Positions 42,643 to 51,682 of a stretch of 64,000 bases of DNA are shown here, piece by piece. The stretch's first letter is position 1; each line of letters starts with the position of its first letter. The translations under genes and the position numbers were made by a program. This stretch comes from Anaerolineae bacterium (lineage in GTDB: Bacteria > Chloroflexota > Anaerolineae > Aggregatilineales > Phototrophicaceae). The stretch lies in NCBI GenBank assembly GCA_022822305.1, contig JAJEBY010000016.1, positions 992,001 through 1,056,000 on the forward strand, written 5' to 3'. Under the pieces are notes generated by a model that was given only the letters and a program-made list of their open reading frames with translations, made no database searches and was not told where the DNA came from.

Positions 42643-43206
42643 CTAGCTGGCTTTGGCGGTTTCGTCTTCTGCGGATGCGTCGTCGGGTACGCTATCATAT
42701 GGCGCTTCATCGCTATCGTCGACGCTCCTGTCAACGATATCCGTTAGCAGGTTCGCCGCAACTTGTCCATCATCGGCTTCATCGTCCGCGCCGGCGCTCA
42801 TGGCCGAATGCCCTACCATAGTGATCTTGCCCTCAATGAAAGCGCCCTCTTCCGTGGTCAAGGCGGAGGCGCTGATATCACCCCAGATGCGTCCGGTGCG
42901 CAGAAGCTGCACTTTGTCGCCGGTCACATTGCCACGGACGGTGCCGGCAATTGAAATGTTGCGCGCGTTGATATCAGCGCGGATATCAGCCGATTCACCA
43001 ATCAAGATATTGCCTTCGATTTCCACGGAGCCGACGAATTTTCCGTCCATGCGCACGTTGCCGCTGCTGAAGAAGGCGCCTTCAGTCTGGCTATTGGATC
43101 CGATCACGGAATCGAAACCGACCGGCTGCCCCGTCGGCATCACCTTCACAGGTTCTTGCGTTTCAGTTTCTGGTTGGCCGCGTCGGCTGGCGAAAAAAGC
43201 GCTCAT
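42643..43206 (-). CDS. Bactofilin (polymer-forming cytoskeletal protein)
   Basis: 187 residues. The core (about 35-135) is a right-handed beta-helix domain with short repeats, e.g. VRMDGKFVGSVEIEGNILIG, DIRADINARNISIAGTVRGN and GRIWGDISASALTTEEGAFI. Flanks are low-complexity: a polar N terminus (PETETQEP) and an acidic tail rich in Asp, Ala and Glu. Bactofilins polymerise without nucleotides and scaffold envelope or cell-shape proteins. It has its own promoter (43240-43268) and no M23 peptidase gene beside it, unlike many bactofilin loci. Confidence 0.92.
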   Translation of the reverse strand: MSAFFASRRGQPETETQEPVKVMPTGQPVGFDSVIGSNSQTEGAFFSSGNVRMDGKFVGSVEIEGNILIGESADIRADINARNISIAGTVRGNVTGDKVQLLRTGRIWGDISASALTTEEGAFIEGKITMVGHSAMSAGADDEADDGQVAANLLTDIVDRSVDDSDEAPYDSVPDDASAEDETAKAS

Positions 43207-43239
43207 GGCCTCACCTCAAATGACATCTGCTGTCGCTAA

Positions 43240-43268
43240 ACTATACTGTAGGATTCTTGCGGAAGCAA
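43240..43268 (-). promoter_or_regulatory. Promoter of the bactofilin gene
   Basis: Minus strand: TTGCTT (43268-43263), a 17-base spacer and TATAGT (43245-43240), with GAGGTGAGG as ribosome binding site before the ATG at 43206. Confidence 0.55.
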
Positions 43269-43321
43269 TGGAAATCGGCGCCGGGGCCAACGGAACAGCG
43301 ATCTTGAGACGCGCGCTCTCG

Positions 43322-44341
43322 TTACGCGCGTTGGCCGACGAGACGGAAATGATCCAGCCGAGACAATTCTCGCACCTGTTCCGCTGCGCGATAACTGCTG
43401 CGAACCAGTGGCCCGCTCTCGACCCACTTGAATCCCATCTCCAGTCCTTGTACGCGCAAGGCGTCGAATTCCTCCGGCGTGTAATAGCGCTCGATCGGCA
43501 GGTGACGTTTGCTCGGCTGCAGGTACTGCCCGATCGTCAGGATATCGACGCCGACGCCCGCCAAATCGGCCATGGTCGCCCGCACTTCGTCGAGCGATTC
43601 CCCCAAACCCAGCATTATGCCACTCTTGGTCAAGACCAACGGTTCCATCGCTTTGGCGTTTTCCAGGGTTGCCAATGCCCATTCATATTGGTCTTGCGGC
43701 TGCACCCGCTTAAACAGGCGCGGAACCGTCTCGACATTGTGATTGAGGATTTCGGGCTGGGCGTCCATCACGATTTTCAGCGCCATCTCGCTGCCTTTGA
43801 AATCGGGAATGAGGACTTCAACGGAGCAGCCCGGCTGCAATTGCCGAATTCGCCGAATCACCATCGCGAAGACGGGCGCGCCGCCGTCGGGTCGATCATC
43901 GCGGTTTACGCTGGTGATAACAACGTGCTGCAAGCCCATTGCCCGCACGCTTTCCGCGACCCGATTGGGCTCGCTCCAATCCAGTGGATTTGGGCGTCCG
44001 GTCTTGATATCGCAGAATCCGCAACTGCGCGTGCAGGTATCGCCCATCATCAGGAAGGTGGCTGTACCCTTGCCCCAACATTCACCGAGATTGGGGCATT
44101 GCGCTTCCTCGCACACAGTATGCAGAGTTTTGCCCCGCATCAGTTGCCGCACGCGCTCGTAGGTCTCTCCACTGGGCGCGCGCACGCGAATCCAGGGCGG
44201 GCGGCGGCGCGGCGATTTGGGATCGGGCTGCCAGTCGGCCGAAGATGTAACGGGAATGGTTTCCGGATTTATGGATTTGTTCAAGGCTTGTCTCCAATGA
44301 GGACGAGATCGCTGGGCCGTCACTTTCGGCATTTCGCTCAT
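43322..44341 (-). CDS. lipA: Lipoyl synthase
   Basis: 339 residues. Radical-SAM enzyme that inserts two sulfurs into octanoyl-E2/GcvH. Auxiliary cluster cysteines: [12 protein letters not shown]; radical-SAM cluster: [10 protein letters not shown]; the conserved Ser near the C terminus is in [11 protein letters not shown]. Start at ATG 44341 or 44332 is taken; the open frame extends upstream into non-coding-like sequence. LipB and target enzymes are not in the window. Confidence 0.95.
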   Translation of the reverse strand: MSEMPKVTAQRSRPHWRQALNKSINPETIPVTSSADWQPDPKSPRRRPPWIRVRAPSGETYERVRQLMRGKTLHTVCEEAQCPNLGECWGKGTATFLMMGDTCTRSCGFCDIKTGRPNPLDWSEPNRVAESVRAMGLQHVVITSVNRDDRPDGGAPVFAMVIRRIRQLQPGCSVEVLIPDFKGSEMALKIVMDAQPEILNHNVETVPRLFKRVQPQDQYEWALATLENAKAMEPLVLTKSGIMLGLGESLDEVRATMADLAGVGVDILTIGQYLQPSKRHLPIERYYTPEEFDALRVQGLEMGFKWVESGPLVRSSYRAAEQVRELSRLDHFRLVGQRA

Positions 44342-44459
44342 TATATCGCAGGCGCTCAATCGTTTACCATATCGGGAACGCCAATTTGAGCATGACGCGC
44401 GAGGACGCGATCCGCGATGTGTTATGCTTAGCTGAACAAGGGTAGCTTGGCACGCTAAA

Positions 44460-45545
44460 ATGAGATCGGTCACGCTGCAAGACATCAACAAGACTTACCT
44501 GGACAAGAATCGCAAGCTCACGCCGGTACTCGCGATAAACGATTTCAATCTGCATATTGACAACGGAGAGGCGGTGGTCCTGCTCGGGCCCTCAGGCTGT
44601 GGCAAGACGACGCTGCTGCGTATTATCGCGGGTCTGGAACAACCGGATTCCGGGACCGTTTTCTATAACGACAGACCGTTGGAATCGATCCCGTTGAGGG
44701 AACGCGGCATCGGCATGGTCTTCCAAAATTATGTGCTGATACCACATTGGGAGAGTCGCAAGACTGTCGGATTCTTTTTGCGTCTGCGCGATCGCGAACA
44801 CGAAGTGCCGGCGCATGTCGAGACTGTCGCCAATATTACCGGCGTTGATATTGACCGGCTTCTGGGCAAGTTTCCGCGCAATTTATCGGGCGGGGAGAAA
44901 CAGCGCATCTCAATCGCCCGCGCCTTCGCTCGAGATTTGGAGCTGCTGCTGTTTGACGAACCCTTCGCCAACCTCGACGCCAAGTTTCGCGCGCGCGCTC
45001 GCGTGGAACTAAAGCGACTGATTCAAGAATTCAATGTCACGCTGGTATACGTGACGCACGACCAAGTCGAGGCGATGAGCATCGCCGACCGCATCGTTGT
45101 TATCGACGCCGGCCGTATCGTCCAATCGGGGACGTACCAAGAACTGCTGCGGAATCCGGATAGCTTGTTCGTCGCGCAGTTTCTTGGCATGCCGCCCATC
45201 AACACGTTCTGGGGGCGAGTAAACCAAGGCGAATGGGATGGCAGCTATATGGGTCGGGCGCGACTCCCGGCCAGGCGCGAGGATGGCAGGGAAGTCATCG
45301 TTGGCATTCGTCCGCAGCATGTGCATTTGTGTGATTCCGCCGTCGGGATACCGGCGATAGTTGAGCGCGTCACGCCATATTACGCCGAGAAATTCAATTT
45401 GTTGGAGGTGTGGTTGCGCAAGCGGCGATGGAAGATACAGGTTTCCATGAATCAGTCATTCGCTCCAGGAGACACCATCCACTGCCGCCTGGACTGGAAC
45501 ATGGCGCTATTCTTTGACGCGGTTTCGGGCGCGCGAATCCGTTAA
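44460..45545 (+). CDS. Sugar-type ABC transporter ATPase (MalK/UgpC/MsmX-like), orphan
   Basis: 361 residues. Walker [11 protein letters not shown]-loop [20 protein letters not shown], signature [15 protein letters not shown], Walker [15 protein letters not shown]-loop [12 protein letters not shown]. The C-terminal regulatory/TOBE part (about 240-361) contains [14 protein letters not shown]. It matches ATPases of carbohydrate importers. No permease or binding-protein gene is near, so it may serve several CUT1-type transporters elsewhere, like MsmX. Its stop overlaps the comEA stop by 4 bases, convergently. Confidence 0.9.
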   Translation: MRSVTLQDINKTYLDKNRKLTPVLAINDFNLHIDNGEAVVLLGPSGCGKTTLLRIIAGLEQPDSGTVFYNDRPLESIPLRERGIGMVFQNYVLIPHWESRKTVGFFLRLRDREHEVPAHVETVANITGVDIDRLLGKFPRNLSGGEKQRISIARAFARDLELLLFDEPFANLDAKFRARARVELKRLIQEFNVTLVYVTHDQVEAMSIADRIVVIDAGRIVQSGTYQELLRNPDSLFVAQFLGMPPINTFWGRVNQGEWDGSYMGRARLPARREDGREVIVGIRPQHVHLCDSAVGIPAIVERVTPYYAEKFNLLEVWLRKRRWKIQVSMNQSFAPGDTIHCRLDWNMALFFDAVSGARIR

Positions 45546-46126
45546 TCGAAGACGATCAGATTACGCCACTTTTCCAAGGTCGCCTCGCCGATGCCCGGTA
45601 CATTGTCGAGATCGGCAAATGTGGCGAATCGTCCGGCGCTTTCCCGATGATTCACGATGCGTTCCGCCAAAGCCGGTCCCACACCCGGCAGCGCCTGCAA
45701 TTCTGCAATCGTCGCCTGATTTACCAGAATCTTCGCCCCGCCAGACGGGGTAGGCAACTGGGCAGTTCCTACGTCCGTCATAGATGGGACATGTGCCTGA
45801 TCGCCATCGCGCAGGATACCCGCCAGGTTGACCAAGGTCTTGTTCGCCTGGTCAGTGAAGCCGCCGGCAGCGTCAATGGCATCGGCGACGCGACTGCCGA
45901 AGGGCAAGTCGAAGGTCTGCTCCGGATGGTGTACCGCTCCGGTTACGTAGACGCGTATGGGCGACGGCGTCGAGGTTGGAGCATCGGTGGCGGTGGGAAG
46001 CGGCGGATTGATAGTTATGATTGCCGGATCGGGTCTGCTCATGAAGAGCATAACCCCTGCAAACGCAATTAGAGCAGCGACGATGAACAGAACAATCAAC
46101 TGGAGGGTATGAGACCTGGACGACAA
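45542..46126 (-). CDS. comEA: ComEA-type DNA-binding protein
   Basis: 194 residues. N-terminal membrane helix (about 10-29), a Pro/Thr-rich linker, an SLBB domain (about 57-120: IRVYVTGAVHHPEQTFDLPF) and a C-terminal helix-hairpin-helix pair: NQATIAELQALPGVGPALAE and DNVPGIGEATLEKW. This is the make-up of the competence DNA receptor. ComEC and other uptake genes are not next to it, so competence cannot be asserted. Confidence 0.9.
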   Translation of the reverse strand: MSSRSHTLQLIVLFIVAALIAFAGVMLFMSRPDPAIITINPPLPTATDAPTSTPSPIRVYVTGAVHHPEQTFDLPFGSRVADAIDAAGGFTDQANKTLVNLAGILRDGDQAHVPSMTDVGTAQLPTPSGGAKILVNQATIAELQALPGVGPALAERIVNHRESAGRFATFADLDNVPGIGEATLEKWRNLIVFD

Positions 46127-46197
46127 TTTTATGTTCTAGCCAATAAAGAAACGACGGTCGTCTCAATTATGGCATGAAGGTTTTAATTTGGTTAGGG

Positions 46198-46752
46198 TTA
46201 GTCGTCCACCCAAACCGGCAGATGACCCAAGGCGACGATATCATGCCATTGCGCGCGGTCGCCTTCGGTGAATATGGCCGCTTCAACAGCGATTTTCGCG
46301 CCGGCCTTGGCCATGATAAGCCGCAAGCCTTGCAGCGTGCTGCCAGTTGAAATCACATCGTCAACGATGGCGATACGCTTGCCGGCGACCAGGCGGCGAT
46401 CTTTTTCATCGAGGTAAAGCGTCTGCGGTTTACCGGTCGTGATGCTCAAGGTCTCGCTTTGCAGCGCGTCGCCCATATAAGGTTTGTGGCTCTTGCGCAG
46501 CACGACATAGGGTATCTGCAGCGCTGTGCTGAGGGCATGCGCCAAGGGAATTGATTTGGCTTCTGCCGTGACCAGAACCTGAATATCGCGGCCCTTGAGC
46601 AGTTCAGCTAATTCGGCGCTCGCCGCATTCACGAATTCATAATCGCCCAGGATGTTGAGAATCGCAATTCTCACGCCCGGCTTGATTTCCATCAAGCGGA
46701 GCTCACGCTGTATTCCAGCCACGTTTACAGTGAAGGTGTCGGTGGACATCAT
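46198..46752 (-). CDS. Phosphoribosyltransferase (adenine/xanthine PRT-like)
   Basis: 184 residues from ATG 46752 (GAAGGAATT upstream). The PRPP-binding motif IAIVDDVISTGSTLQGL is clear, and TAEAKSIPLAHALSTAL and VVLRKSHKPYM are in the APRT/XPRT order. A purine base is the likely substrate for salvage, but a regulatory PurR-like role is possible; no helix-turn-helix is present. A TATAAT (46793-46788) lies upstream without a good -35. Confidence 0.85.
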   Translation of the reverse strand: MMSTDTFTVNVAGIQRELRLMEIKPGVRIAILNILGDYEFVNAASAELAELLKGRDIQVLVTAEAKSIPLAHALSTALQIPYVVLRKSHKPYMGDALQSETLSITTGKPQTLYLDEKDRRLVAGKRIAIVDDVISTGSTLQGLRLIMAKAGAKIAVEAAIFTEGDRAQWHDIVALGHLPVWVDD

Positions 46753-46876
46753 AATTCCTTCGCCAGGATCGCTTGCCGCCCGCTCCAATTATAGCTTGCT
46801 CTCCGCCAACCAGGTAGTTGAGGCAAGCAGGCGCGCAGCACATGACCAAAGCAGAGTCAAGCCTGGGCGCCCGACA

Positions 46877-47584
46877 TTAATCGGGCAAGTCGCCATTGAC
46901 AATGCGTCCGTCAACCAGCTTCAGCACCCGATCCATTTGCGCTGCCAGAGACTCATCATGCGTGACCAGCACGACAGTCGTTCCGTTTTCTTCTCGGATC
47001 GTCATTAGCGCTTCCAGGACATTTTCACCGGACCGGGAATCGAGATTCCCGGTCGGTTCATCCGCAAGCAAGATGGGCGGATCGTTGGCCAGGGCGCGGG
47101 CGATGGCTACACGCTGCTGCTGCCCTCCGCTCAATTCATCGGGACGATGATGATAGCGGCCGCCCAACCCCAGCATCTCGAGAAGTTCTTCCGCGCGACT
47201 GCGCGGCTTGTGCCGGCGAAGCTGGGCAAATTCGATCGGCAAGGCGACATTCTCCATTGCGGTCAATGTGGGAATCAAATTGAAGAATTGGAAGATAAAC
47301 CCGATCTTCTGGTTGCGGACTTCGGTCAATTGACTCTCGTTCATGCGCGTGATGTCGACGCCGTCAATCTCAATTGTCCCGTCCGTGGGGCTATCCAATC
47401 CGCCGATGATGCCGAGCAGGGTACTCTTGCCGCTGCCTGACGGTCCGATAATGCCCACCATTTCGTTGGCATAAATGTTCAGATCCACACCGCGCAAGGC
47501 ATGCACGATATGGCTGCCAACTCGCAGATTGCGCGTGATGTTATCGGCATGAATGACCGGTCGGCGCTTGTCATTTTCGTCCAC
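46877..47584 (-). CDS. LolD/MacB-type ABC ATPase, orphan
   Basis: 235 residues. Walker A GPSGSGKST, Q-loop FIFQFFNLIPTLTAMENVAL, signature LSGGQQQRVAIARAL, Walker B ILLADEPTGNLDS, H-loop VVLVTHDE. It belongs to the family that pairs with FtsX-like permeases (LolCDE, MacAB, SalX). No such permease lies next to it: upstream is rnjA, downstream a phosphoribosyltransferase. It carries an N-terminal charged lead of 10 residues. Its partner must be encoded elsewhere or is missing. Confidence 0.9.
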   Translation of the reverse strand: MDENDKRRPVIHADNITRNLRVGSHIVHALRGVDLNIYANEMVGIIGPSGSGKSTLLGIIGGLDSPTDGTIEIDGVDITRMNESQLTEVRNQKIGFIFQFFNLIPTLTAMENVALPIEFAQLRRHKPRSRAEELLEMLGLGGRYHHRPDELSGGQQQRVAIARALANDPPILLADEPTGNLDSRSGENVLEALMTIREENGTTVVLVTHDESLAAQMDRVLKLVDGRIVNGDLPD

Positions 47585-47645
47585 CAGACTCTTCTCCCTG
47601 GAACGCGCCTCGATTATATCGTCTACGTCCGACGGCGCGGCGGCG

Positions 47646-49304
47646 CTAGACTTCGTTGATGATGCTGAATATCATCGGACGCCGTTTGGTCTCGTTGTAG
47701 ATGAGTTTGCTCAAGCTGTCCTCGACCATAGAACTGCGGGCGCCATTGGCGCGGCGGTTGCCGTTGACCACTCGGGTAATATTGTCCCGGATTTGCTCGA
47801 GGAAGTCCTCGGCGTCTTTCAAATAGACGAATCCGCGCGAGATTATTCGCGGTTGATCGACCAGTTTCCCGCTGACATGATCAACATTGACGCTCACCAG
47901 CATGAAGCCGTCCCGCGCCAGAATCTCACGATCGCGAATGACCGCGCGCCCGACATCGCCAACGCCGCTGCCATCGACGAATACATAGCCGCCGGGCTGA
48001 CGATCGCCGACCGCGACGCCCCGCTTGGACAGTTCGATCGTCGTGCCGTTTTCGATCACGATTACATTGTCTTTATCGACGCCATTGTCGCGCGCCAGCT
48101 TGGCGTGCATGTGCAAGTGTCTGATTTCACCGTGGACTGGCACGAGATATTTCGGCTCGGTCAGATTCAGCATCAACCGCATCTCTTCCTGACAGGCGTG
48201 TCCGGATACGTGCACGGCTTCAATAGCATCATAAATCACATCGGCGCCGCGCTGGATCAAGCGATTGATGGTGCGGTACACCATTTCTTCGTTGCCGGGG
48301 ATGGGATGCGATGACAGGATAATCGTATCTCCGCGCCGGACATCCAGCTGGCGGTGACGTCCGCCGGCCAGCCGTCCCAAGACAGCCGCTGGCTCTCCCT
48401 GGGATCCCGTGACCATAAAGACGATTTTGTGCGGCGGCAGCTGTTTGGCGCGACCCAAATCAACCAAAATATCATCGTCGACATCTAGGTAGCCTAGCTT
48501 GCGCGCGATCTTGGCGTATTCGGACATGGTATATCCAGTGATGCAGACCTTGCGTTTGTGCGCCCGCGCGGCGTTAACCACTTGCTGTACACGCGAAATC
48601 AGTGAGGCGAAAGTCGCCACCATGATCCGTCCCTGGGCGTTGCGGAACACTTTGTCAAGCGCAGTGTCGATTACCGCTTCTGACTTGGTCCAACCGGGCT
48701 TGTCAGCGTTGGTGCTATCAGCGAGCAGCAAGGCGACGCCGCGGCGGGCAAAACTGGCGAGGCGCGCGTAATCGGTCTTGCGACCATGTACCGGCGTATT
48801 GTCAAACTTGTAGTCGCCCGTATGCACCACGATGCCAAACGGCGTATGAATCCCATAACCCACACAATCAGGAATGCTGTGACAGACCCGGAAAGTCTCC
48901 AAATCGAAGGGACCGATCTTCAGATCATCCCCCGCTTCAAAGCCGTGAACCGTCGTCTGCTTGAGTAGACGCGCGTTTTTCAGCTTGACCTGCAGCAAAC
49001 CCTTGGTCAAAGGCGTAGCGTACAAAGGCACTTTGGGGAAGGACCGCACGACGTGCTGTACCGCGCCGATATGATCTTCGTGCCCATGCGTGAAACAGAT
49101 GCCGTGCAGACGAATATCGTCGCGTTCTTCCAGCCAGCGGTAATCCGGGATGATGTAGTCGACGCCGTGCATGTCGTTAGCGGGAAACATTATGCCGCAG
49201 TCGATCAGGAATCCATCTCCATCCATCTCGAACAGCGTCATATTCTTGCCGATTTCGCCCAACCCGCCGATGGGCGTAATCTTGAATTCTTGCTCTCTTG
49301 CCAT
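47646..49304 (-). CDS. rnj: Ribonuclease J
   Basis: 552 residues from ATG 49304 (MAREQEFKITPIGGLGEIGK). Metallo-beta-lactamase/beta-CASP nuclease: HGHEDH motif at 73-78, ADSTNADKPG, beta-CASP region with TGSQGEPAAVLGRLA and the last metal motif VSGHACQEEM. Has 5'-3' exonuclease and endonuclease activity on RNA and takes part in mRNA turnover and 16S maturation. A 275-base leader precedes it in which I see no clear element. Confidence 0.95.
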   Translation of the reverse strand: MAREQEFKITPIGGLGEIGKNMTLFEMDGDGFLIDCGIMFPANDMHGVDYIIPDYRWLEERDDIRLHGICFTHGHEDHIGAVQHVVRSFPKVPLYATPLTKGLLQVKLKNARLLKQTTVHGFEAGDDLKIGPFDLETFRVCHSIPDCVGYGIHTPFGIVVHTGDYKFDNTPVHGRKTDYARLASFARRGVALLLADSTNADKPGWTKSEAVIDTALDKVFRNAQGRIMVATFASLISRVQQVVNAARAHKRKVCITGYTMSEYAKIARKLGYLDVDDDILVDLGRAKQLPPHKIVFMVTGSQGEPAAVLGRLAGGRHRQLDVRRGDTIILSSHPIPGNEEMVYRTINRLIQRGADVIYDAIEAVHVSGHACQEEMRLMLNLTEPKYLVPVHGEIRHLHMHAKLARDNGVDKDNVIVIENGTTIELSKRGVAVGDRQPGGYVFVDGSGVGDVGRAVIRDREILARDGFMLVSVNVDHVSGKLVDQPRIISRGFVYLKDAEDFLEQIRDNITRVVNGNRRANGARSSMVEDSLSKLIYNETKRRPMIFSIINEV

Positions 49305-49579
49305 GTTACCGTTCTCCAAACGCAAATAGCCCGTCAACGCGTACCGTTGCGGGCGAATCTACCTATCTTCATTATGTGCCGAACTGCTTCGACGATTACT
49401 CCAACGCAAATGTCACCAATGTTTGGTCATTGACACGCCCGTTTCTGCGGCGTGATAAGGGCCGTTTCCTGGATACCTATTACATCATCCAGCATTATTC
49501 CATAGATTTTGAGCCATTACAACGGACGAACTTTCTCCTTAGCAAAGCTTCCGAAATTTTATCTCACCTGCAATCTCTT

Positions 49580-50725
49580 TCATTCCCAGTCCTCGAACGA
49601 GAATAGTCCCGCCAGGACGTCGTCCTGCTCTTCCCTCGTAAAGGCGTGGAAGAACGGCAGGCGCAGCAGGCGGTCCGCCACATCTTCAGTCACCGGGCAA
49701 TCGCCGTCTTCACCCCCGAATTGCCTGCCCATATCTGATAGATGCAGCGGAAGATAGTGAAATACGCTGAGTATGCCGCGCGCTCTCAAGTGGCGTATCA
49801 GCGCCGTACGTACCTTGAGCGAAGGAAGCAAAATATAATACATGTGATACGCTTGCTCAACATGCGCGGGTACCGTGGGCAGCTGGACACCGTGCGCGGC
49901 TGACCACTCTTGTAGGCGCGCGTCATAATATGCCCATATCTCACGGCGGCGTTCCTGAATCAATTCAGCGGCTTCAAACTGCGCCCAGAGATAGGCAGCT
50001 AGCATATCAGACGGCAGATAGCTGGATCCGAAATCAACCCAGGTGTACTTGTCGATTTGTCCGCGGAAGAAGCGGCTGCGGTTGGTGCCCTTTTCGCGGA
50101 TGATCTCGGCGCGCTCAATCAGCTCAGCGTCATTGATTAGCAGCGCGCCGCCTTCCCCGCATGTGAAGTTCTTGGTTTCGTGAAAACTCTGCGTCGCCAG
50201 CTTGCCAAGGGTGCCGAGATAACGCCCCTTGTATCGCGCGAAGAGCGCGTGCGCGTTGTCTTCCACCACCGCGACGCCGTGCCGATCCGCGATGGCCATA
50301 ATCTTGTCCATTTCGCAGGCGACGCCGGCGTAGTGCACCAGCACGATCGCTTTCGTCCGTTCACTGATTAAGGACTCCAGTTGCCGCTCGTCCAGATTGA
50401 GCGTGTCGGGTCGAATATCTGCGAAGACCGGTTTGGCGCCGCGCAAGACAAAGGCGTTGATACTGGAGACAAAGGTGAATGCCGGAACAATCACTTCATC
50501 GCCACTCTCAATTCCCAGCAACAATGCCGCCATCTCGAGAGCGTGTGTACAGGAAGTGGTGAGCAAGGCGCGCTTGACGCCGAGCCGCTCTTCCAGAAAG
50601 CGATGACAATTCTTCGAAAACGCGCCATCACCGGAGACATGCCAATTCGACAAACTGTCGCTGATGTAATCCAACTCGTTGCCGAGGTAGGTAGGTTTGT
50701 TGAAAGGGATGCGATATTGTGTCAT
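49580..50725 (-). CDS. wecE: Sugar-nucleotide 4-aminotransferase (WecE/RffA-type)
   Basis: 381 residues, DegT/DnrJ/EryC1 family. IPFNKPTYLGNELDYISDSL, SGDGAFSKNC, TTSCTHALEMAALLL, ADIRPDTLNLDE and HYAGVACEMDKIM track the E. coli WecE sequence closely. PLP-lysine is Lys185 in FHETKNFT. It should make dTDP-4-amino-4,6-dideoxygalactose (Fuc4N) from dTDP-4-keto-6-deoxyglucose, the product of RmlB at 34741. It lies downstream of a glycosyltransferase and a formyltransferase-like gene, which are closely spaced, on the same strand. Confidence 0.9.
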   Translation of the reverse strand: MTQYRIPFNKPTYLGNELDYISDSLSNWHVSGDGAFSKNCHRFLEERLGVKRALLTTSCTHALEMAALLLGIESGDEVIVPAFTFVSSINAFVLRGAKPVFADIRPDTLNLDERQLESLISERTKAIVLVHYAGVACEMDKIMAIADRHGVAVVEDNAHALFARYKGRYLGTLGKLATQSFHETKNFTCGEGGALLINDAELIERAEIIREKGTNRSRFFRGQIDKYTWVDFGSSYLPSDMLAAYLWAQFEAAELIQERRREIWAYYDARLQEWSAAHGVQLPTVPAHVEQAYHMYYILLPSLKVRTALIRHLRARGILSVFHYLPLHLSDMGRQFGGEDGDCPVTEDVADRLLRLPFFHAFTREEQDDVLAGLFSFEDWE

Positions 50726-50734
50726 CTAGGAATC

Positions 50735-51682
50735 TCAGCTGGATGTTTGTTCGACATCCGACTCCGTGCTTTGTTCAACGATATATGCCGGTTTGTCCAT
50801 GACGCGCAAGTGCATCCGCGCCAGGTATTCGCCGATAACACCAAGCGTGAACATCTGCGCGCCGGCGAAAATGGAAATCAGCGAAGCCGTGAATGTAAAG
50901 CCCGGTACCTGAAATTGGAAGGCGAAGACTTGACTGAATATGATGTATGCCAGCATTGCCGTGCCGAAGACGGTCATGACCAAACCGACGGCGCTGGCAA
51001 AGCGCAGCGGCAATGTGCTGAAACCCGTGACCATGTTGAAGGTATGCGTTACCAGCTTGGCAAACGTGTAGTTCGACTCGCCTATGGCGCGCGGGGCATG
51101 CGGCGTCGGGATCGCCACGAATCGAGATGTGCCCCAGGTCAACAAAACATCTATATTGACCAAAGGGCCGCGATAGTCGGCGAATGCATCTCTAAGGGAT
51201 GCTTTGAATGCGCGAAAAGCGCTGATGCTGCGGGCCGTTTCCGCGCCCATCGCGCCTTGAAGCGCCCACTTTGTCATGAGCGAAGCGAAATTGCGCAGCA
51301 CGGTATGGCGCTGCTTGAGCGGCGTTCCATAGGCGACATCGTAGTCCTTCGTCACCAGCTCGACCAGGTCAGCGATTTTCTCAACCGGATGCTGCAGATC
51401 GTCGTCCATCGTCACGATCACATCACAACGCGCGGCGCGAATGCCGCATAACAGCGCGCTGTGTTGACCGTAGTTGCGCATCAGCTTGAAGCCGCGCGCC
51501 CACTCATAATTGCGCGCCAACTGTTCCACCACATCCCAACTGCCGTCGCCGCCGTCGTCTTCAACCAGGATGACCTCAAAGTCGCCGGTGAGGCGCGGCA
51601 AGGTTTTCGCCAGTTGCTCCACCAGCGGGGCAATGCTTCTCTCACTGCGATATACGGGGATCACCACCGAAATTGACGGCAT
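50735..51682 (-). CDS. Polyprenyl-phosphate glycosyltransferase (ArnC/GtrB-like)
   Basis: 315 residues. GT2 catalytic domain with VVIPVYRSERSIAPL, VEDDGGDGSW, NYGQHSALLCGIRAARC and DxD in TMDDDLQHP. Two C-terminal membrane helices (about 235-295) separate it from soluble GT2 enzymes and place it with ArnC/GtrB. It would transfer the sugar to undecaprenyl phosphate at the membrane. Its start overlaps the formyltransferase stop by one base; wecE follows 9 bases after its stop. Confidence 0.88.
   Translation of the reverse strand: MPSISVVIPVYRSERSIAPLVEQLAKTLPRLTGDFEVILVEDDGGDGSWDVVEQLARNYEWARGFKLMRNYGQHSALLCGIRAARCDVIVTMDDDLQHPVEKIADLVELVTKDYDVAYGTPLKQRHTVLRNFASLMTKWALQGAMGAETARSISAFRAFKASLRDAFADYRGPLVNIDVLLTWGTSRFVAIPTPHAPRAIGESNYTFAKLVTHTFNMVTGFSTLPLRFASAVGLVMTVFGTAMLAYIIFSQVFAFQFQVPGFTFTASLISIFAGAQMFTLGVIGEYLARMHLRVMDKPAYIVEQSTESDVEQTSS

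Noticed and set aside
42653..44389. A 578-residue open frame on the plus strand across bactofilin and lipA
   Set aside because: Both minus-strand genes carry clear family motifs; the plus frame is low in hydrophobic patterning and has no recognisable domain. It is a GC-bias shadow.
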